Shown piece after piece: positions 1 to 11,207 of a stretch of 64,000 nt of DNA. Each line of letters opens with the position of its first letter. The first letter of the stretch is position 1. The notes beneath the pieces were generated by a model. It was not told the origin of the DNA and searched no databases. It saw nothing but the letters and a program-made list of their open reading frames with translations. A program made the translations under genes and the position numbers. Source of the DNA: Campanula takesimana (taxonomy: Eukaryota > Streptophyta > Magnoliopsida > Asterales > Campanulaceae); NCBI GenBank assembly GCA_026119855.1, contig JAOWBW010001047.1, forward strand, positions 310,001 to 374,000, in the 5' to 3' direction.

Positions 1-1803
1 CATATTAGTGATATTATTGATTGTCTAGTTGGTCTCCCCAATGGTGATTCTGTCATAGCTACGCAAAAGGGATCTGTTTATCTGACAGACAAAATAACTC
101 TTCAAAATGTTCTTTTTGTGACAAATTTAAGTTGCAATTTAATTTCGGTTTCACAATTAAATGATGATATACAGTGTATTGTCCAATTTAACTCTCATAT
201 ATGTGCTATACAGGACCAGTCGAGGGAGTTGATTGGAACGGGTGTTATACGAGATGGACTTTACTGCTTCAAAGGAACGGATACTCTGCATCAGATTTCA
301 GTTCATGGAGCAACATCTACTTTGAAACTTTAGCACAAAAGAATGGGACATCCGTCAGAAGGCATAGTAAAGTTACTTCCCCCTGTTAGTGACTCTAAGT
401 GTAGATTGAATAAAGCATGTGAGGTATGCTTTCGTGCTAAACAGCATAGAGACAAATTTTTGTTAAGTGATCATAAGTCTACTCGAACTTTTGAAAAAAT
501 ACATTGTGATTTGTGGGGATCTTATAGATAGGCTTCTTCTTGTGGGGCACGTTATTTTTTTACAATTGTTGATGATTATTCTCGTGCTCTTTGGGTCTAT
601 TTTTTGATTGACAAAACTGAGGTTTTTAATTCGTTTATAACATTTGTTGCTATGGTCAATCGTCAGTTTAATCAAAAGATCAAAATTGTTCAGAGTGATA
701 ATGGTACTGTGTTGAGGTGTTTTTTAGATTTCTTTTCTGCTACAGGGATTATTTTTCAAACATCTTGTATTGGAACTCCTCAACAAAACGGAAGAGTTGA
801 AAGAAAGCATCAACATATTTTGAATGTTTCAAGGGCTTTGAGGTTTCAAGCCAATCTCCCCATTTATTTTTGGGGCGAGACCATTCTTGCTTCCACTCAT
901 TTAATTAATCGTACCCCATCTCCCTTGTTGCATAACAAAACCCCTCATGAGATTCTTTTTGGCAACCCTCCTTCTTTTAATATTATTCGAGTTTTTGGCT
1001 CTTTATGTTTTGCTCACAATCAAAAAGCAGGTGGTGATAAATTTGACAGTCGTAGTCGAAAGTGTATTTTTTTGGGGTATCCATCTGGGAAAGAGGGTTG
1101 GAAACTATTTGATCTAAACACTAAAGAATTTTTTGTCTCTAGAGATGTTAAATTTTTTGAGGACATTTTTCCTTTAAAAAAATCAGAATCAGTAAACATT
1201 ATCCGTGAGCAGATTGCCGACTTGAATGGGGATATAGACTTAGATTTTGCTGATTATGACATTATGGAAACCCCAGCTCTTGTTACACCAGTTGTGCAGA
1301 CAGATGATCAGACAACTGCTACCTCATCTGCCGCCTCAACTGCACCTTCTTCTTCAGTAACAACTATGATTGATGATAATTTGGTTCCTGATCTTACTCC
1401 TCTGCCTGCCGACCTGGGTAGGGGAATGCATGAGAAGATTCCTTCGGTTTGTCTTCGTGACTATGTGGTTCACACTATCGATGCTAAAAGTCCATCTCTC
1501 GCCGCACCCTCTCCTCAACTTTCCTCACATACTCCTTACCCTATAGCACATTATATGAATTGTGACAATTTCTCTGTGAAACACCAAAATTTTCTTGCTG
1601 CACTAACATTGGGCAGGGAGCCAAAGTCGTTTCGTGAAGCCATGACAGACGAAGGTTGGAAAAAGTCCATGCGTGGAGAAATCAAAGCCTTAGAAGATAA
1701 TGGCACTTGGACATTAGAGCCTCTACCACCAGGAAAAAGGGAATTAGGAAATCAATGGGTTTATCGCATCAATATTGTTCTGATGGAAGCATTGAATGAT
1801 TGA
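1..1803 (+). pseudogene. Copia pol, N-terminal part: GAG-pre-integrase and integrase
   Basis: Translation shows the GAG-pre-integrase signature around 330-430 (HKRMGHPSEG, then CEVCFRAKQ), followed by the integrase core: HCDLWG near 510, VDDYSRALW near 570-600, QSDNGT near 690-705 and GTPQQNGRVERKHQ near 772-813. The integrase tail (YFWGETILASTHLINRTPS) and the KCIFLGYPSGKEG box near 1060-1100 follow, then a variable linker and the start of the reverse transcriptase (NGTWTLEPLPPG near 1700-1740, NQWVYRI near 1750). It is broken by a TAG at 331 where the family has Trp, another TAG at 529, and a frame change near 1770-1803. Clear homology, clearly inactive. Confidence 0.9.
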
Positions 1804-2315
1804 AGTCTCGGTTAGTGGTCTTCGGAAATCATCAAAAAGAAGGAATCGATTATGCAGAAACATTTGCCCCAGTTGCAAAAATGGTGACTGTTAGTGCCTT
1901 TCTAGCAGTTGCTGCTTCTAAAAATTGGGAACTTCATCAGATGGACGTACACAATGCTTTCCTACATGGGGATCTCAATGAAGAAGTCTACATGAAGTTG
2001 CCTCCGGGCTTTGAGACCTCCAAAACAAACATGGTGTGTCGTTTGCGAAAGTCATTGTATGGGTTGAAACAAGCTCCAAGGTGTTGGTTTGCAAAGCTCG
2101 TTACTGCCTTAAAAGGGTATGGGTTTCTTCAATCTTACTCTGATTATTCCCTGTTCACCTTCACAAAAGGCGATGTTAAAATTAATGTACTTGTATATGT
2201 TGATGATCTTGTCATTTCGGGGAATGATTATGCTGCCTTAATTGAGTTCAAATCATATCTTATTGACTGTTTCAAAATGAAGGATCTTGGGTCCTTAAAA
2301 TATTTCTTGGTATAG
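1800..2315 (+). pseudogene. Copia reverse transcriptase, 5' part (interrupted by element A)
   Basis: Continues the upstream pol after a frame change. Visible reverse transcriptase motifs are KSRLVVFGNHQKEGIDYAET, the first catalytic Asp region (HQMDVHNAFLHGDL), RKSLYGLKQAPRCW, and the YVDD box (LVYVDDLVISGND, about 2190-2230). The reading runs into KDLGSLKYFL and is cut at 2315 by the LTR of element A. The protein resumes at 11208. One G seems to be missing next to the insertion site, since the family has YFLG. Confidence 0.9.
2311..2315. repeat. Target-site duplication of element A (TATAG / CATAG)
   Basis: TATAG lies directly before the left LTR and CATAG (11203-11207) directly after the right LTR. 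Four of five bases match. Removing the insert and one copy joins the copia reverse transcriptase (YFL then GARSDSG). Confidence 0.75.
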
Positions 2316-3485
2316 TGTAGACACACCCGCCTTGGACCTCTCACCCCGATTGCATACATGTATTTTCATTTTACTTGTTTTTGTTAATTTCTGTTACTTC
2401 CGTTAAGTTCCTAACTGATTCCGTTAGTTTTGAACTAAACTGCACAACAGAGTTAACTTTCTAGTCCATTCTGTCAAAATTGCCTTTTCAAAGCCGCGCG
2501 CCTCCGCCTTTTGAGGCCAGAAGCGCGCGCCTTCCGATGGTACACCCGGAAGCGCGCGCCTCTGGGGCGTCAGTTACAGATTTTCTCCCAAGAATCCCTC
2601 TCTTGCTTATTTTGCATGGATTTCACCCGAGAAATATTTCTTTGTGACCACGAATTGGCACAAAAACATCCCCTTTCAACTATAAAAACCCCTCCAATCC
2701 ATCATTGGAGGGGACCTCTTTTCAATCTCTTTTTGGACCTCAACATTTTCTCTCTAGCCAAGGACCTCATTTTTTAGACTTGAAATTTCTCTATACACAT
2801 ACTATACACAATTTTCTACACAAATTCTCCCAACAAGAGTTCTTCGTAACAAACTCTACACAAATTGTCCTACAACAATTTCCCTACAACAACACCATTT
2901 CAAGTCAAAGTTTGAAGTCCTCTTTCTTAAGGTACTTTATTCTTCTTCTCTCATTTTACATGTCTTAGTAATGTATGCAATCCCCATCAATTGGGACATG
3001 ACCAAATGACCACTTTACTACATTAAAGTTGGTTAAGGTTATCTCCCTACATTTTAATCTCTACTTTAATTTACCATTCTCATTTCTTAATGTAATTATC
3101 TAGCAATAATTCGACATGTAATCTTTAGTATAATCAATAAATAAGCAATTCTCCTTTATTTTTCCTCTATAAATTTCCCCTTTCTTTTCATTATAATTGT
3201 TAGCACATTTCTCTTATCATTAAATTGAAGGACATTTAGCATTAGAACACCAAAAGTAGCAAGACCCGCGTAAGCGGGGCGGAGTGGGTGTTTAAGTACT
3301 TCCCACTCCGTCACCTAACCCCCGAACCCATCTTTTCCCGAATCTCTGGTTTTGTATATAAAATTGGCTCTTTTTAGGTTTTTCTTATGTTCCTCTAAAA
3401 CATAGGTGGCGACTCTTAAAATCAAGTAGACATCCTAGGTTAATTCACCGCTCTAGCCAAGCCGTGGTCCCCCGTGGTATCTACA
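2316..3485 (+). repeat. 5' LTR of element A
   Basis: Begins TGTAGACAC and ends TATCTACA. It matches 10046-11202 nearly base for base; the main difference is a 13-base stretch near 3434-3446 that is absent from the right copy. It holds a TATA box at 2681 (TATAAAAACC) and three copies of a GCGCGC-rich motif at 2491-2565. Confidence 0.93.
2491..2690 (+). promoter_or_regulatory. U3 promoter of element A: GCGCGC motif cluster plus TATA box
   Basis: Three copies of AAGCGCGCGCCT-like sequence (about 2491, 2521 and 2550, some 30 bp apart) lie upstream of TATAAAAACC at 2681. Related copies recur in the leader at 3583, 3612, 3769, 3798 and 3827. A role in transcription is inferred from position only. 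Confidence 0.55.
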
Positions 3486-3486
3486 G

Positions 3487-3504
3487 TGGCGACTCTGCTG
3501 GGGA
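3487..3504 (+). other. Primer binding site of element A, tRNA-Arg type
   Basis: TGGCGACTCTGCTGGGGA lies one base after the LTR. It differs by one C-to-T change from the element C site (TGGCGACTCCGCTGGGGA), which complements the 3' end of a plant tRNA-Arg as I recall it. tRNA-Arg priming is typical of Ogre/Tat elements. Confidence 0.8.
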
Positions 3505-4702
3505 TATAGAGGGTTAAACTTGCATTTTCTGCTTTTGGTGTTCTTATATCTGTTTTCTGGGCATTCTGGTAAAAAGGGTAGGAAGCGCGTGCCTCCGGCC
3601 TTCTTGGCCTAAAGCGCGCGCGTCCGACCCTTATTACCAGAATCGCCCACCTCCCATCTTGTCCTTCAATTCCATGTTTCTGTGCTAACGTTTACTGCAG
3701 GGGAAAAAGTTCTATAATTTAGGGTCAAGGCAATCCCTTGAACCCGCTGATTTGCAGGTACTGCCCAGAAGCGGGCACCTCCACTTCTCTAAGTCTAACG
3801 CGCGCGCCTCCCGAGTAGGTATCTGAATGCGCGCGCTTTGGGAATTTCCCAGAAACAGAAACAGTGAACAGAATGGACAGTTTTGACAGTGTGTAGGCAT
3901 CGGGCCTGCACAGAACAGCTTTTATTTCTTGTTCATTTTTATCGGCCACACGGGTGATTCGAAAGTTGTAAATATGTGCTTATTTGTTTTTTCTCTCTTT
4001 GAAAAAAAAATAAAAATATTTTGTCACTTGTTAGACCTCACACTACGCGCACAATTCTTATCAACTGCTCACTATCGAGTCGCACAAGTCCAACCCCAAA
4101 CCCGTCGAGGCCCGTCCTAGGAAGTTTCAAGCTCCACTCGACCTTGACTCTTTCGAAGCGGTCAACCTCAGCCCGTGGCGTAGTTCATGACTACATGCCG
4201 GGGGTGACCTTTAAGCCTCTCTTTAGCCGAGCACAAACCACACAATTCTAGTTAGGGTCTAACACTCCGTGACTCAATTCAGTTTCCATGTGCCGAGATT
4301 TCCCTAAACTAATGTCTTCAAATCATACATGCCACTCGTTGTTTTGGACGAAATAAAACCCCGTCCCCAATTGGTTATTATGGACGAAAATAAAAATCCG
4401 TCCCCGCATGTATGCTTTACTACATTAATTTAGTTTAATCCCGACACATGTAGGATTCACAAGCGTGGTGGAATCCGATGAGTATATGGGACCGCGAGAA
4501 GCTCTATATACTAGTGTGACGATTCCACTATTTTTATAGAAACCCCAAAAGGGACCACGTCCTTCCGACTTTTGTAAATAAAAAAAAGAGTCATTTTTCT
4601 TATGTGGTTGAGTCTTTTTCCTTTGTTTGTGGGTTAATTATTTTACTCAAAATATGTTTGTGGGGCCAACCTAAGATCGACCGTGTTCTCTCAATAGGTC
4701 CA

Positions 4703-5258
4703 ATGGCTTCCAACGGCAACAACAACAAGGGTGAGAACATCTCCGTGTCCAACGAAAGGCTCTTCAACATAATAAGAGCCATGGGGAACAAATGAATAGA
4801 CTTGTCGAGGATGCCCGCCACAAGGATGATTTGTGGCAAGACCGTCTTGATCTCGAGAGGAAAATTCACAAAGAAGAAGTGTCCGAACTTAAGGTCCGTT
4901 TACGGGAGTTCACCGACAACAAGCCAAAGGTCAACGGTAAGGCATGTTCAAGTGGCTCGCCTCTCAAAGTCACAAAGGTTCTACCAACGACCGTGTCTAC
5001 GCTCCCCTCCAAGGTATGACCGTCACCAAGGCCTATGAAGATCTCAAAGCAAAAGGACAAATTTCTCCTCTCCAAGGGTACAAGCAACCACAACCATTGC
5101 GTCGCAACCATGCCCACCACAAGTGGTGTGACTATCACCTATCCAGCGGTCACCTCACCGAGGATTGCTTCTCCATCCGCAACATCATCCAAGACTTGAT
5201 TGATAATGGTGAATTTACCGTGGGTGAAGAAAAACAGTTAGAGAATGGCAACATGTAA
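4703..5258 (+). pseudogene. Gag remnant of element A
   Basis: Reading starts at the ATG at 4703 (MASNGNNNKGENISVSNERL), changes frame near 4792 into a charged, probably coiled-coil stretch (DLERKIHKEEVSELKVRL), and changes frame again near 4944. The last part contains CDYHLSSGHLTEDC followed by IQDLIDNGEF, a C-H-x4-GH-x4-C arrangement like the gag nucleocapsid knuckle of Tat/gypsy elements. Elements C and F carry related sequence (CHYHQGVGHSTGAC; CKFHRATCHDTNSC), which supports the call. At about 185 codons it is much shorter than an intact gag and cannot be translated in one frame. Confidence 0.7.
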
Positions 5259-5713
5259 GAACTCATCAAGGAAGAGGCTCAGATTTGAAATGGGGTTTCA
5301 ACAAGAGATCATGCTACAAGGCCGACAACAACAATCTCCGTTTCTCTTTCTCTACCTAGAAAAAGGATTAAAAAAAAAAGAGTCGAAAGTCCTCTAATGT
5401 GTGCATTAATGTTTTCTCTCGTCCTATGTTAAATGTTCGAGTCCATTGAGTCATCAAATAAAGTCGTTCTTGTCCTCATACACTCTTCCAAGTTGTTCAA
5501 TTAATTCTTGGCAAAATGATGAAAAAATGTCTAAACAAGTTTTGGAATGAAGGCCATCACTTGAACGCCTAGGGGCTAAACATCAACGACGGCATCAACA
5601 ACGAAGACATCAACAACGACGAAATCAAGACAAAGAGAGGTGGAACAACGATCATGAAGCAAAGTTTTCAAAAGGGGATTAAAAAAAAAAAAAAAAAAAA
5701 AAAAAGAAGATCG

Positions 5714-5741
5714 CTAGGTTGAAATCCTCAAATCAACCTAG
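5714..5741 (+). other. Type-1 hairpin, degenerate copy (element A)
   Basis: CTAGGTTGA pairs exactly with TCAACCTAG, and GCAAAAG follows as in the full copies at 6383, 22708 and 33877. The GNRA tip and outer stem are missing. Confidence 0.5.
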
Positions 5742-5894
5742 GCAAAAGTTAGAGCACAAAAAAAAAAAAAAAAATCCCCCTTCATTCAAAGAAGTTCACA
5801 ACAACAAGATCATTCCACCAAACGAAGGACGAAGCAACATCGACAACAATCACGACGAAGCAACAATTCATCACTGCGAATGGAGAATCCACAA

Positions 5895-5953
5895 GAACTA
5901 CGGTGACCTGAGCCTCTACACTGGAGGAACGTAGGCAACCTTCGGGTCCGGTC
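5895..5953 (+). other. Type-2 structured motif (putative pseudoknot), element A copy 1
   Basis: GAACTACG at 5895 and CGTAG at 5930 form outer arms. CCTC (5913) and GAGG (5924) form an inner hairpin. The loop strand GACC (5905) can pair with GGTC at 5945 or 5950, beyond the outer arm, which would be a pseudoknot. Copies with compensating changes occur in B, C and F. Confidence 0.6.
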
Positions 5954-6382
5954 TCATGCAAGAAAGAAGATATGTTTAGCCCTAGCACGTTATGGTAATC
6001 GGCCTTCCTCTCGAACTTGTCATGACATCTTTGTACGATTCATTTGCCAATGAATTAATCACCAAAAGATTGAACAACTTTCTTAGATTTGGAATCGCTT
6101 TCCGTTCCTTGTCGAGTCTAGGGGTTTCTCTTCTTTTTGCGATATTCCCAGTTTCTTGCAATCAAACTGGGGCTTTCTTTCTCTTCTCTCTTAATGACTT
6201 ACTTGCCTTCGTGAGTCATTCAAAAAATATACATACATGAAGTCAATACTAGGGGCACTTCCCTAGTCGAGTCAATGTCACTCATATTTAGTGACAAGAG
6301 GTCTTCACCGCAAAATCACATGTCTTATCTCCTCAGTCAGAGTCAATGCACACTTCCTCATTAATCGAGTCAAAAAAAAAAA

Positions 6383-6450
6383 GACGTAAAAGAGATGCCC
6401 GCTAGATTGAAAACCCGAAAGGTGGTCTAGGCAAAAAAACAGGGTGCGTC
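6383..6450 (+). other. Type-1 three-tier GNRA hairpin (element A)
   Basis: GACGTA (6383) pairs with TGCGTC (6445), CCC with GGG, CTAGA with TCTAG, and CC-GAAA-GG forms a GNRA-type tip. The plan matches B (22633, 22708) and F (33877), with different but complementary stem bases. Confidence 0.6.
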
Positions 6451-8546
6451 ATAAAAAAAATGAGAGAGTGAGAGAGAGAAGGGAAAGAGAAATGGAGATC
6501 TCCGGCCTCTAAGGAAGACAACTGCACAAGTTCTACATTGGGTCTCCTCAGCAAGTCAATTCCCTACCGAGTCAACATTGGGATTGCAAAAGGCTCGACA
6601 AGATATGGCACCATCAAAGGTTGTCTTGGGTTATCGGCATCATTCTCCAGCAGTGTGCATTTTTGAGTTCATGAAAAGAAGGCCCGTGGTAACTAAGACC
6701 CATCTGAGAACGAGCCCATCATAAAAGGGCACGAGGTTGCACAAATAATCCCTAGCTAGTCAATTGGATTGGGTAGCAAATAGCAACAATATGTGTCTCA
6801 GTTTTCAAAGCTTATGCAAGTATGTGCTTCTAAAGTACGCCGAAAGGCTCCCGAGAAATGGAGTAGCTCTTGCCATGCCCTCTCATATTTGTTCCCTCGC
6901 ACGAGGATGAGTCACTCTTGCTTTTCTCGACAAATGGTGACGCCCTAGGGGCTAGGTGACTCAAGAACAAGGGATTCTTTTGCTTCATTTGACAATCAAT
7001 AAGCCCTAGGGGCTATGCTCGAGAAAGATGTGTGAGACTATCCTCAAAGTCTCTCAAAAGGGATGTCAAAAAGCCCTCTTGTCATGTGTGCCCGTACTCG
7101 TTCCCCCAATCAAGGATGGACCTTTCTCGCAATCAATGATGGCACTCTAGGGGCTACGGTCAAGTCTTAAAGGCTACCTCGGCAAGAAGCAATTCACTTC
7201 AATGTCCCCAACAACATTTAAAGCCTTATACCGAAAGGTCTCAAGGGGCTTCGCAATCTACAAATCTTTTAGGCCACGGCTTTACAGTAATTCAAGCAAA
7301 GGGCAATATTGGGGCTTCGCAATTAACAAGATTCCGGGCAGTGGTACCCGAGCAATACAATTTGGGAGTAGTCTTATGGCTCCATGAAAGGGATCAAACT
7401 TCAATGGTCCCTCAACACTTCCAGTCAAAAGGCCTCTTGGTTTTAAATGAAGGCTCTGATGATATGAATGAATTTGATGATTCTTGTTAGAACTCACAGC
7501 GAGATTCTGAAGAAAGTCTTAGAGAAAAGGAGAAAGATTCAATATGCTAGACTCACCCGGCTGAGTTATGGCGGGCAATGCCAATATGTTAACTCTAGAG
7601 ACAGAGTTACGGCCAATCCCAATGTTTCTGCAATACAGCACCCCCTTCTCCAAGATCAAAAGCACAAGCTGCATCCAAAGATCCGCCGTCGGTTCAACTC
7701 AATAAGACTCGAGCAAACATACCGTTCGAGACTTTATCACACCAAGACCTTATCATCTGCAACAACATCACCATCTCCCACGAGACGTCTCCCGAAGACC
7801 GTACTACATTTTCAACATGGACCTTCCGCCATTTGGGTATCAACCACAAAAAGGGCCATCCATCTCCAAGCAAGAGAAAGAAGGAGATCGCCTTCAAGAG
7901 TTCTTCCCAATAGCGCCATCCTCTCCCAACATATTGCTAAGCCGATTCCAAGGAAATTTGAGGCTTCACACCGAAAGGTCTCCACATCCCGCCATCTACA
8001 AACTTGATAAGCCCATGAAATTTGGGGCTTAGCAATCTCTCAAAGCTTGGTATCAATGATCTTCTCTTGGGGCTTGCCCACGTCGACAACAAAAGACAGT
8101 TTATTTGAATGGGCTAAGAGTTGATTCATCTTGAGGCTTCATAAGCCACTCAAAGTTCAGCATTCGAGGGGCTTTACAGTCAGCAACCCCTTGGCATCTC
8201 GGCATCAATAGTCCTTTTGAAGCCCCATAAACGACAAATCTCATGGGGCTAAACATCAATTTTCGTCGGACACCGCGGCGACAACATTCAAACGAGGCAA
8301 TCCGGACTTCGATTGAACATGACTTGATCTTGGGTTGGCTTTACGAACACACAATGGTCAAAATGGTTCACCCACGAACTAAAAAAAAATATCTTTTTCT
8401 CACGTGTGTGCATATTCTTTTCTTTCTAATTAAAAAAAAAGAAAAAAAAAAAGAAGATTTTTTTTTTTTTTCTTTTCTTGTGCAAAAGTATGTGCTTTAC
8501 TTTGCTTTGCTCCTAGCATTCCTCCCCAGCACTCTCCAGCATCCTT

Positions 8547-8603
8547 GAACTACGCTGGTCTGATTCTCTTAAAGGGATACGTAGGCAGCCTTTTGGCACG
8601 ACC
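8547..8603 (+). other. Type-2 structured motif, element A copy 2
   Basis: GAACTACG (8547) with CGTAG (8580) as outer arms, and a TCTC/GGGA inner pairing. The loop strand here is GGTC and the downstream strand is GACC (8600), the complement-swapped version of copy 1. Confidence 0.6.
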
Positions 8604-9092
8604 ACCCACCATCCAGAATACCTCCCCGCCGACACTCCTTCAAAGGCAAGAATAATTCATCACCACCAACATCACCATTCTCCATCCAAAGCATGTATAC
8701 TCTTCATCAAAAGCATCAACATCCTTCAGCAATCCATCCCCAATCAAGCGGCAATGGTAGGTGAAGGTATGAACATCATTCATCTCAAGCAATCTCTGCT
8801 TTCAAAAATCACTTCACACACAGAATCACTTTACTTCTCTCTCATACAAACTACTTTCAAATCACATTGCACCATGAGCACTATTTCTCTCTCATTTCAC
8901 ACTTCATACATCTTCTTGCACAAACACATATACCTGCCAAGCACACACATAACAGGTACCACCACGAAGTCAACAGCATCCGCTACTCAAGGCACTTCAT
9001 CCAAGCAGAAAATGGTCCACAGTCAACCATGCCCGCATCCCCACGATAAAAGTCAACAGCAACTGCAGCTCTAGACAGCAATTTGGTCCACG

Positions 9093-9337
9093 GTGATCCC
9101 GCAATCAGCAAACAGATCCCGCATCAGCAAACGGATCCCGCAATCAGCAAATGGATCCCGCCTCAGCAAACGGATCCCGCATTCAGCAAACGGATCCCGC
9201 ATCAGCAAACGGATCCCGCCTCTAGCAAACGGATCCCGCTTCAGCAAACGGATCCCGCATCAAGCAAACGGATCCCGCCTCAGCAAACGGATCCCGCATC
9301 AGCAAACGGATCCCGCTTCAGCAAGACGGATCCCGCC
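9093..9337 (+). repeat. 19-20 bp tandem repeat (GGATCCCGC-CAGCAAA unit), element A
   Basis: About twelve copies of CGGATCCCGCATCAGCAAA with small changes. It lies upstream of the 3' LTR, the usual site of hypervariable repeats in Tat/Ogre elements. Confidence 0.9.
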
Positions 9338-9423
9338 ATATCCTTTCTATATCAATAAAACCGTTCACACAGGGAGCGCACCCCCATCTTTCACAATTTC
9401 AAAATTCCCCTCTTTCTTTAAAT

Positions 9424-9883
9424 TGCGGTCGTGGTGGGCCGCCTCAAACCACCACACCTTTTTTAAATTTTGTGGCCGTGGTGGGCTGCCTCAAGCCACC
9501 ACACCTTTTTTAAAATTTTGTGGCCGTGGTGGGCCGCCTCAAGCCACCACACCTTTTTAAAATTTTGTGGTCGTGGTGGGCCGCCTCAAGCCACCACACC
9601 TTTTTTAAATTTTGTGGCCGTGGTGGGCCGCCTCAAGCCACCACACCTTTTTAAAATTTTGTGGTCGTGGTGGCCGCCTCAAGCCACCACACCTTTTTTT
9701 AAAATTTTGTGGCCGTGGTGGGCCGCCTCAAGTCACCACACTTTTTAAATTTTTGTGGCCGTGGTGGGCCGCCTCAAGCCACCACACCTTCTTAAATTTT
9801 TGTGGCCGTGGTGGGCCGCCTCAAGCCACCACACCTTTTTAAAATTTTGTGGCCGTGTTGGGCCGCCTCAAGCCACCACACCC
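9424..9883 (+). repeat. 46-48 bp tandem repeat array of potential hairpins, element A
   Basis: About ten units, each with GTGGTGG, a short spacer GCCGCCTCAAG and CCACCAC, so every unit can fold into a 7-bp stem. Units are joined by T-rich then A-rich runs. Long open frames across it are repeat translation, not genes. Confidence 0.92.
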
Positions 9884-10032
9884 TTTCCATCCACGAAAGC
9901 CGCTCACACAGGGAGTGCACTACTATCCTTTGTAATTTTAAATTCCTGCTTTATCGAGTCTTTGTTTTCTTTTGTCGATGTCCTCGGCGGTTGTCTTTCT
10001 TTCGTCGACGCGTTTTGCTTCGCAATCCACGT

Positions 10033-10045
10033 CGCCGAGGGGATC
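10033..10045 (+). other. Polypurine tract of element A
   Basis: CGCCGAGGGGATC directly precedes the 3' LTR. B and C have GCCGAGGGGCT at the same place, and F has GCTGAGGGGCTC on the minus strand. Confidence 0.7.
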
Positions 10046-11202
10046 TGTAGACACCCCGCCTTGGACCTCTCACCCCGATTGCATACATAGTATTTTCATT
10101 TTACTTGTTTTTGTTAATTTCTGTTACTTCCGTTAAGTTCCTAACTGATTCCGTTAGTTTTGAACTAAACTGCACAACAGAGTTAACTTTCTAGTCCATT
10201 CTATCAAAATTGCCTTTTCAAAGCCGCGCGCCTCCACCTTTTGAGGCCAGAAGCGCGCGCCTTCCGATGGTACACCGGAAGCGCGCGCCTCTGGGGCGTC
10301 AGTTACAGATTTTCTCCCAAGAATCCCTCTCTTGCTTATTTTGCATGGATTTCACCCGGGAAATATTCTTTGTGACCGCGAATTGGCACCAAAAACATCC
10401 CCTTTCAACTATAAAAACCCCTCCAATCCATCATTGGAGGGGACCTCTTTTCAATCTCTTTTTGGACCTCAACATTTTCTCTCTAGCCAAGGACCTCATT
10501 TTTTAGACTTGAAATTTCTCTATACACACACTATACACAATTTTCTACACAAATTCTCCCAACAAGAGTTCTTCGTAACAAGACTCTACACAACTTGTTC
10601 TACAATAATTTCCCTACAACAACACCATTTTCAAGTCAAAGTTTGAAGTCCTCTTTCTTAAGGTACTTTATTCTTCTTCTCTCATTTTACATGTCTTAGT
10701 AATGTATGCAATCCCCATCAATTGGGACATGACCAAATGACCACTTTACTACATTAAAGTTGGTTAAGGTTATCTCCCTACATTTAATCTCTACTTTAAT
10801 TTACCATCTCATTTCTTAATGTAAGTATCTAGCAATAATTCGACATGTAATCTTTAGTATAAATCAATAAATAAGCAATTCTCCTTTATTTTTCCTCTAT
10901 AAATTTCCCCTTTCTTTCATTATAATTGTTAGCACATTTCTCTTATCATGAAATTGAAGGACATTTAGCATTAGAACACCAAAGTAGCAAGACCCACGTA
11001 AGCGGGGCGGAGTAGGTGTTTAAGTACTTCCCACTCCGTCATCTAACCCCCGAACCCATCTTTTCCCGAATCTCTGGTTTTGTATATAAAATTGGCTCTT
11101 TTTAGGTTTTTCTTATGTTCCTCTAAAACATAGGTGGCGACTCTTAAAATCAAGTAGACATCCACCGCTCTAGCCAAGCCGTGGTCCCCCGGGGTATCTA
11201 CA
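10046..11202 (+). repeat. 3' LTR of element A
   Basis: Starts TGTAGACACC and ends GTATCTACA. Near-identical copy of 2316-3485, with the GC-motif cluster at about 10221-10295 and a TATA box near 10411. Confidence 0.93.
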
Positions 11203-11207
11203 CATAG

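Larger units (their letters stand above)
5954..9092 (+). other. Interior of element A without recognisable gene
   Basis: About 3 kb of degenerate sequence with A-rich runs and scattered phrases such as GGGGCTTCGCAATC (near 7247, 7310 and 8022). Apart from the structured motifs at 6383 and 8547, I see no protein domain on either strand. Short open frames here show no motif. Confidence 0.6.
2316..11202 (+). mobile_element. Element A: non-autonomous Tat/Ogre-like LTR retrotransposon
   Basis: Two almost identical direct LTRs start TGTAGACAC and end TCTACA (2316-3485 and 10046-11202). A primer site for tRNA-Arg follows the first, a purine-rich tract (GCCGAGGGGATC) precedes the second, and a 5-bp duplication flanks the element. 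The interior has a broken gag remnant and no protease, reverse transcriptase or integrase, so it is a large derivative element moved in trans. The high LTR similarity suggests a fairly recent insertion into the already established copia element. Confidence 0.9.

Noticed and set aside
5895..5953. Hammerhead ribozyme, because CTGA sits next to a hairpin
   Set aside because: The CTGANGA and GAAA core of hammerheads is not present in any copy, and no cleavage-site triplet fits.
7468..8007. Open frame of 179 codons in element A
   Set aside because: Basic, low-complexity, no domain or paralogue in B, C or F; it lies in degenerate leader-like sequence and is most likely chance.
9093..9883. CRISPR-like short repeats
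   Set aside because: Units are contiguous tandem repeats without unique spacers, in a plant retroelement.
9083..10050. Several overlapping open frames of 80-155 codons
   Set aside because: They translate the 19-bp and 48-bp tandem repeats; the repeat length keeps frames open without coding meaning.
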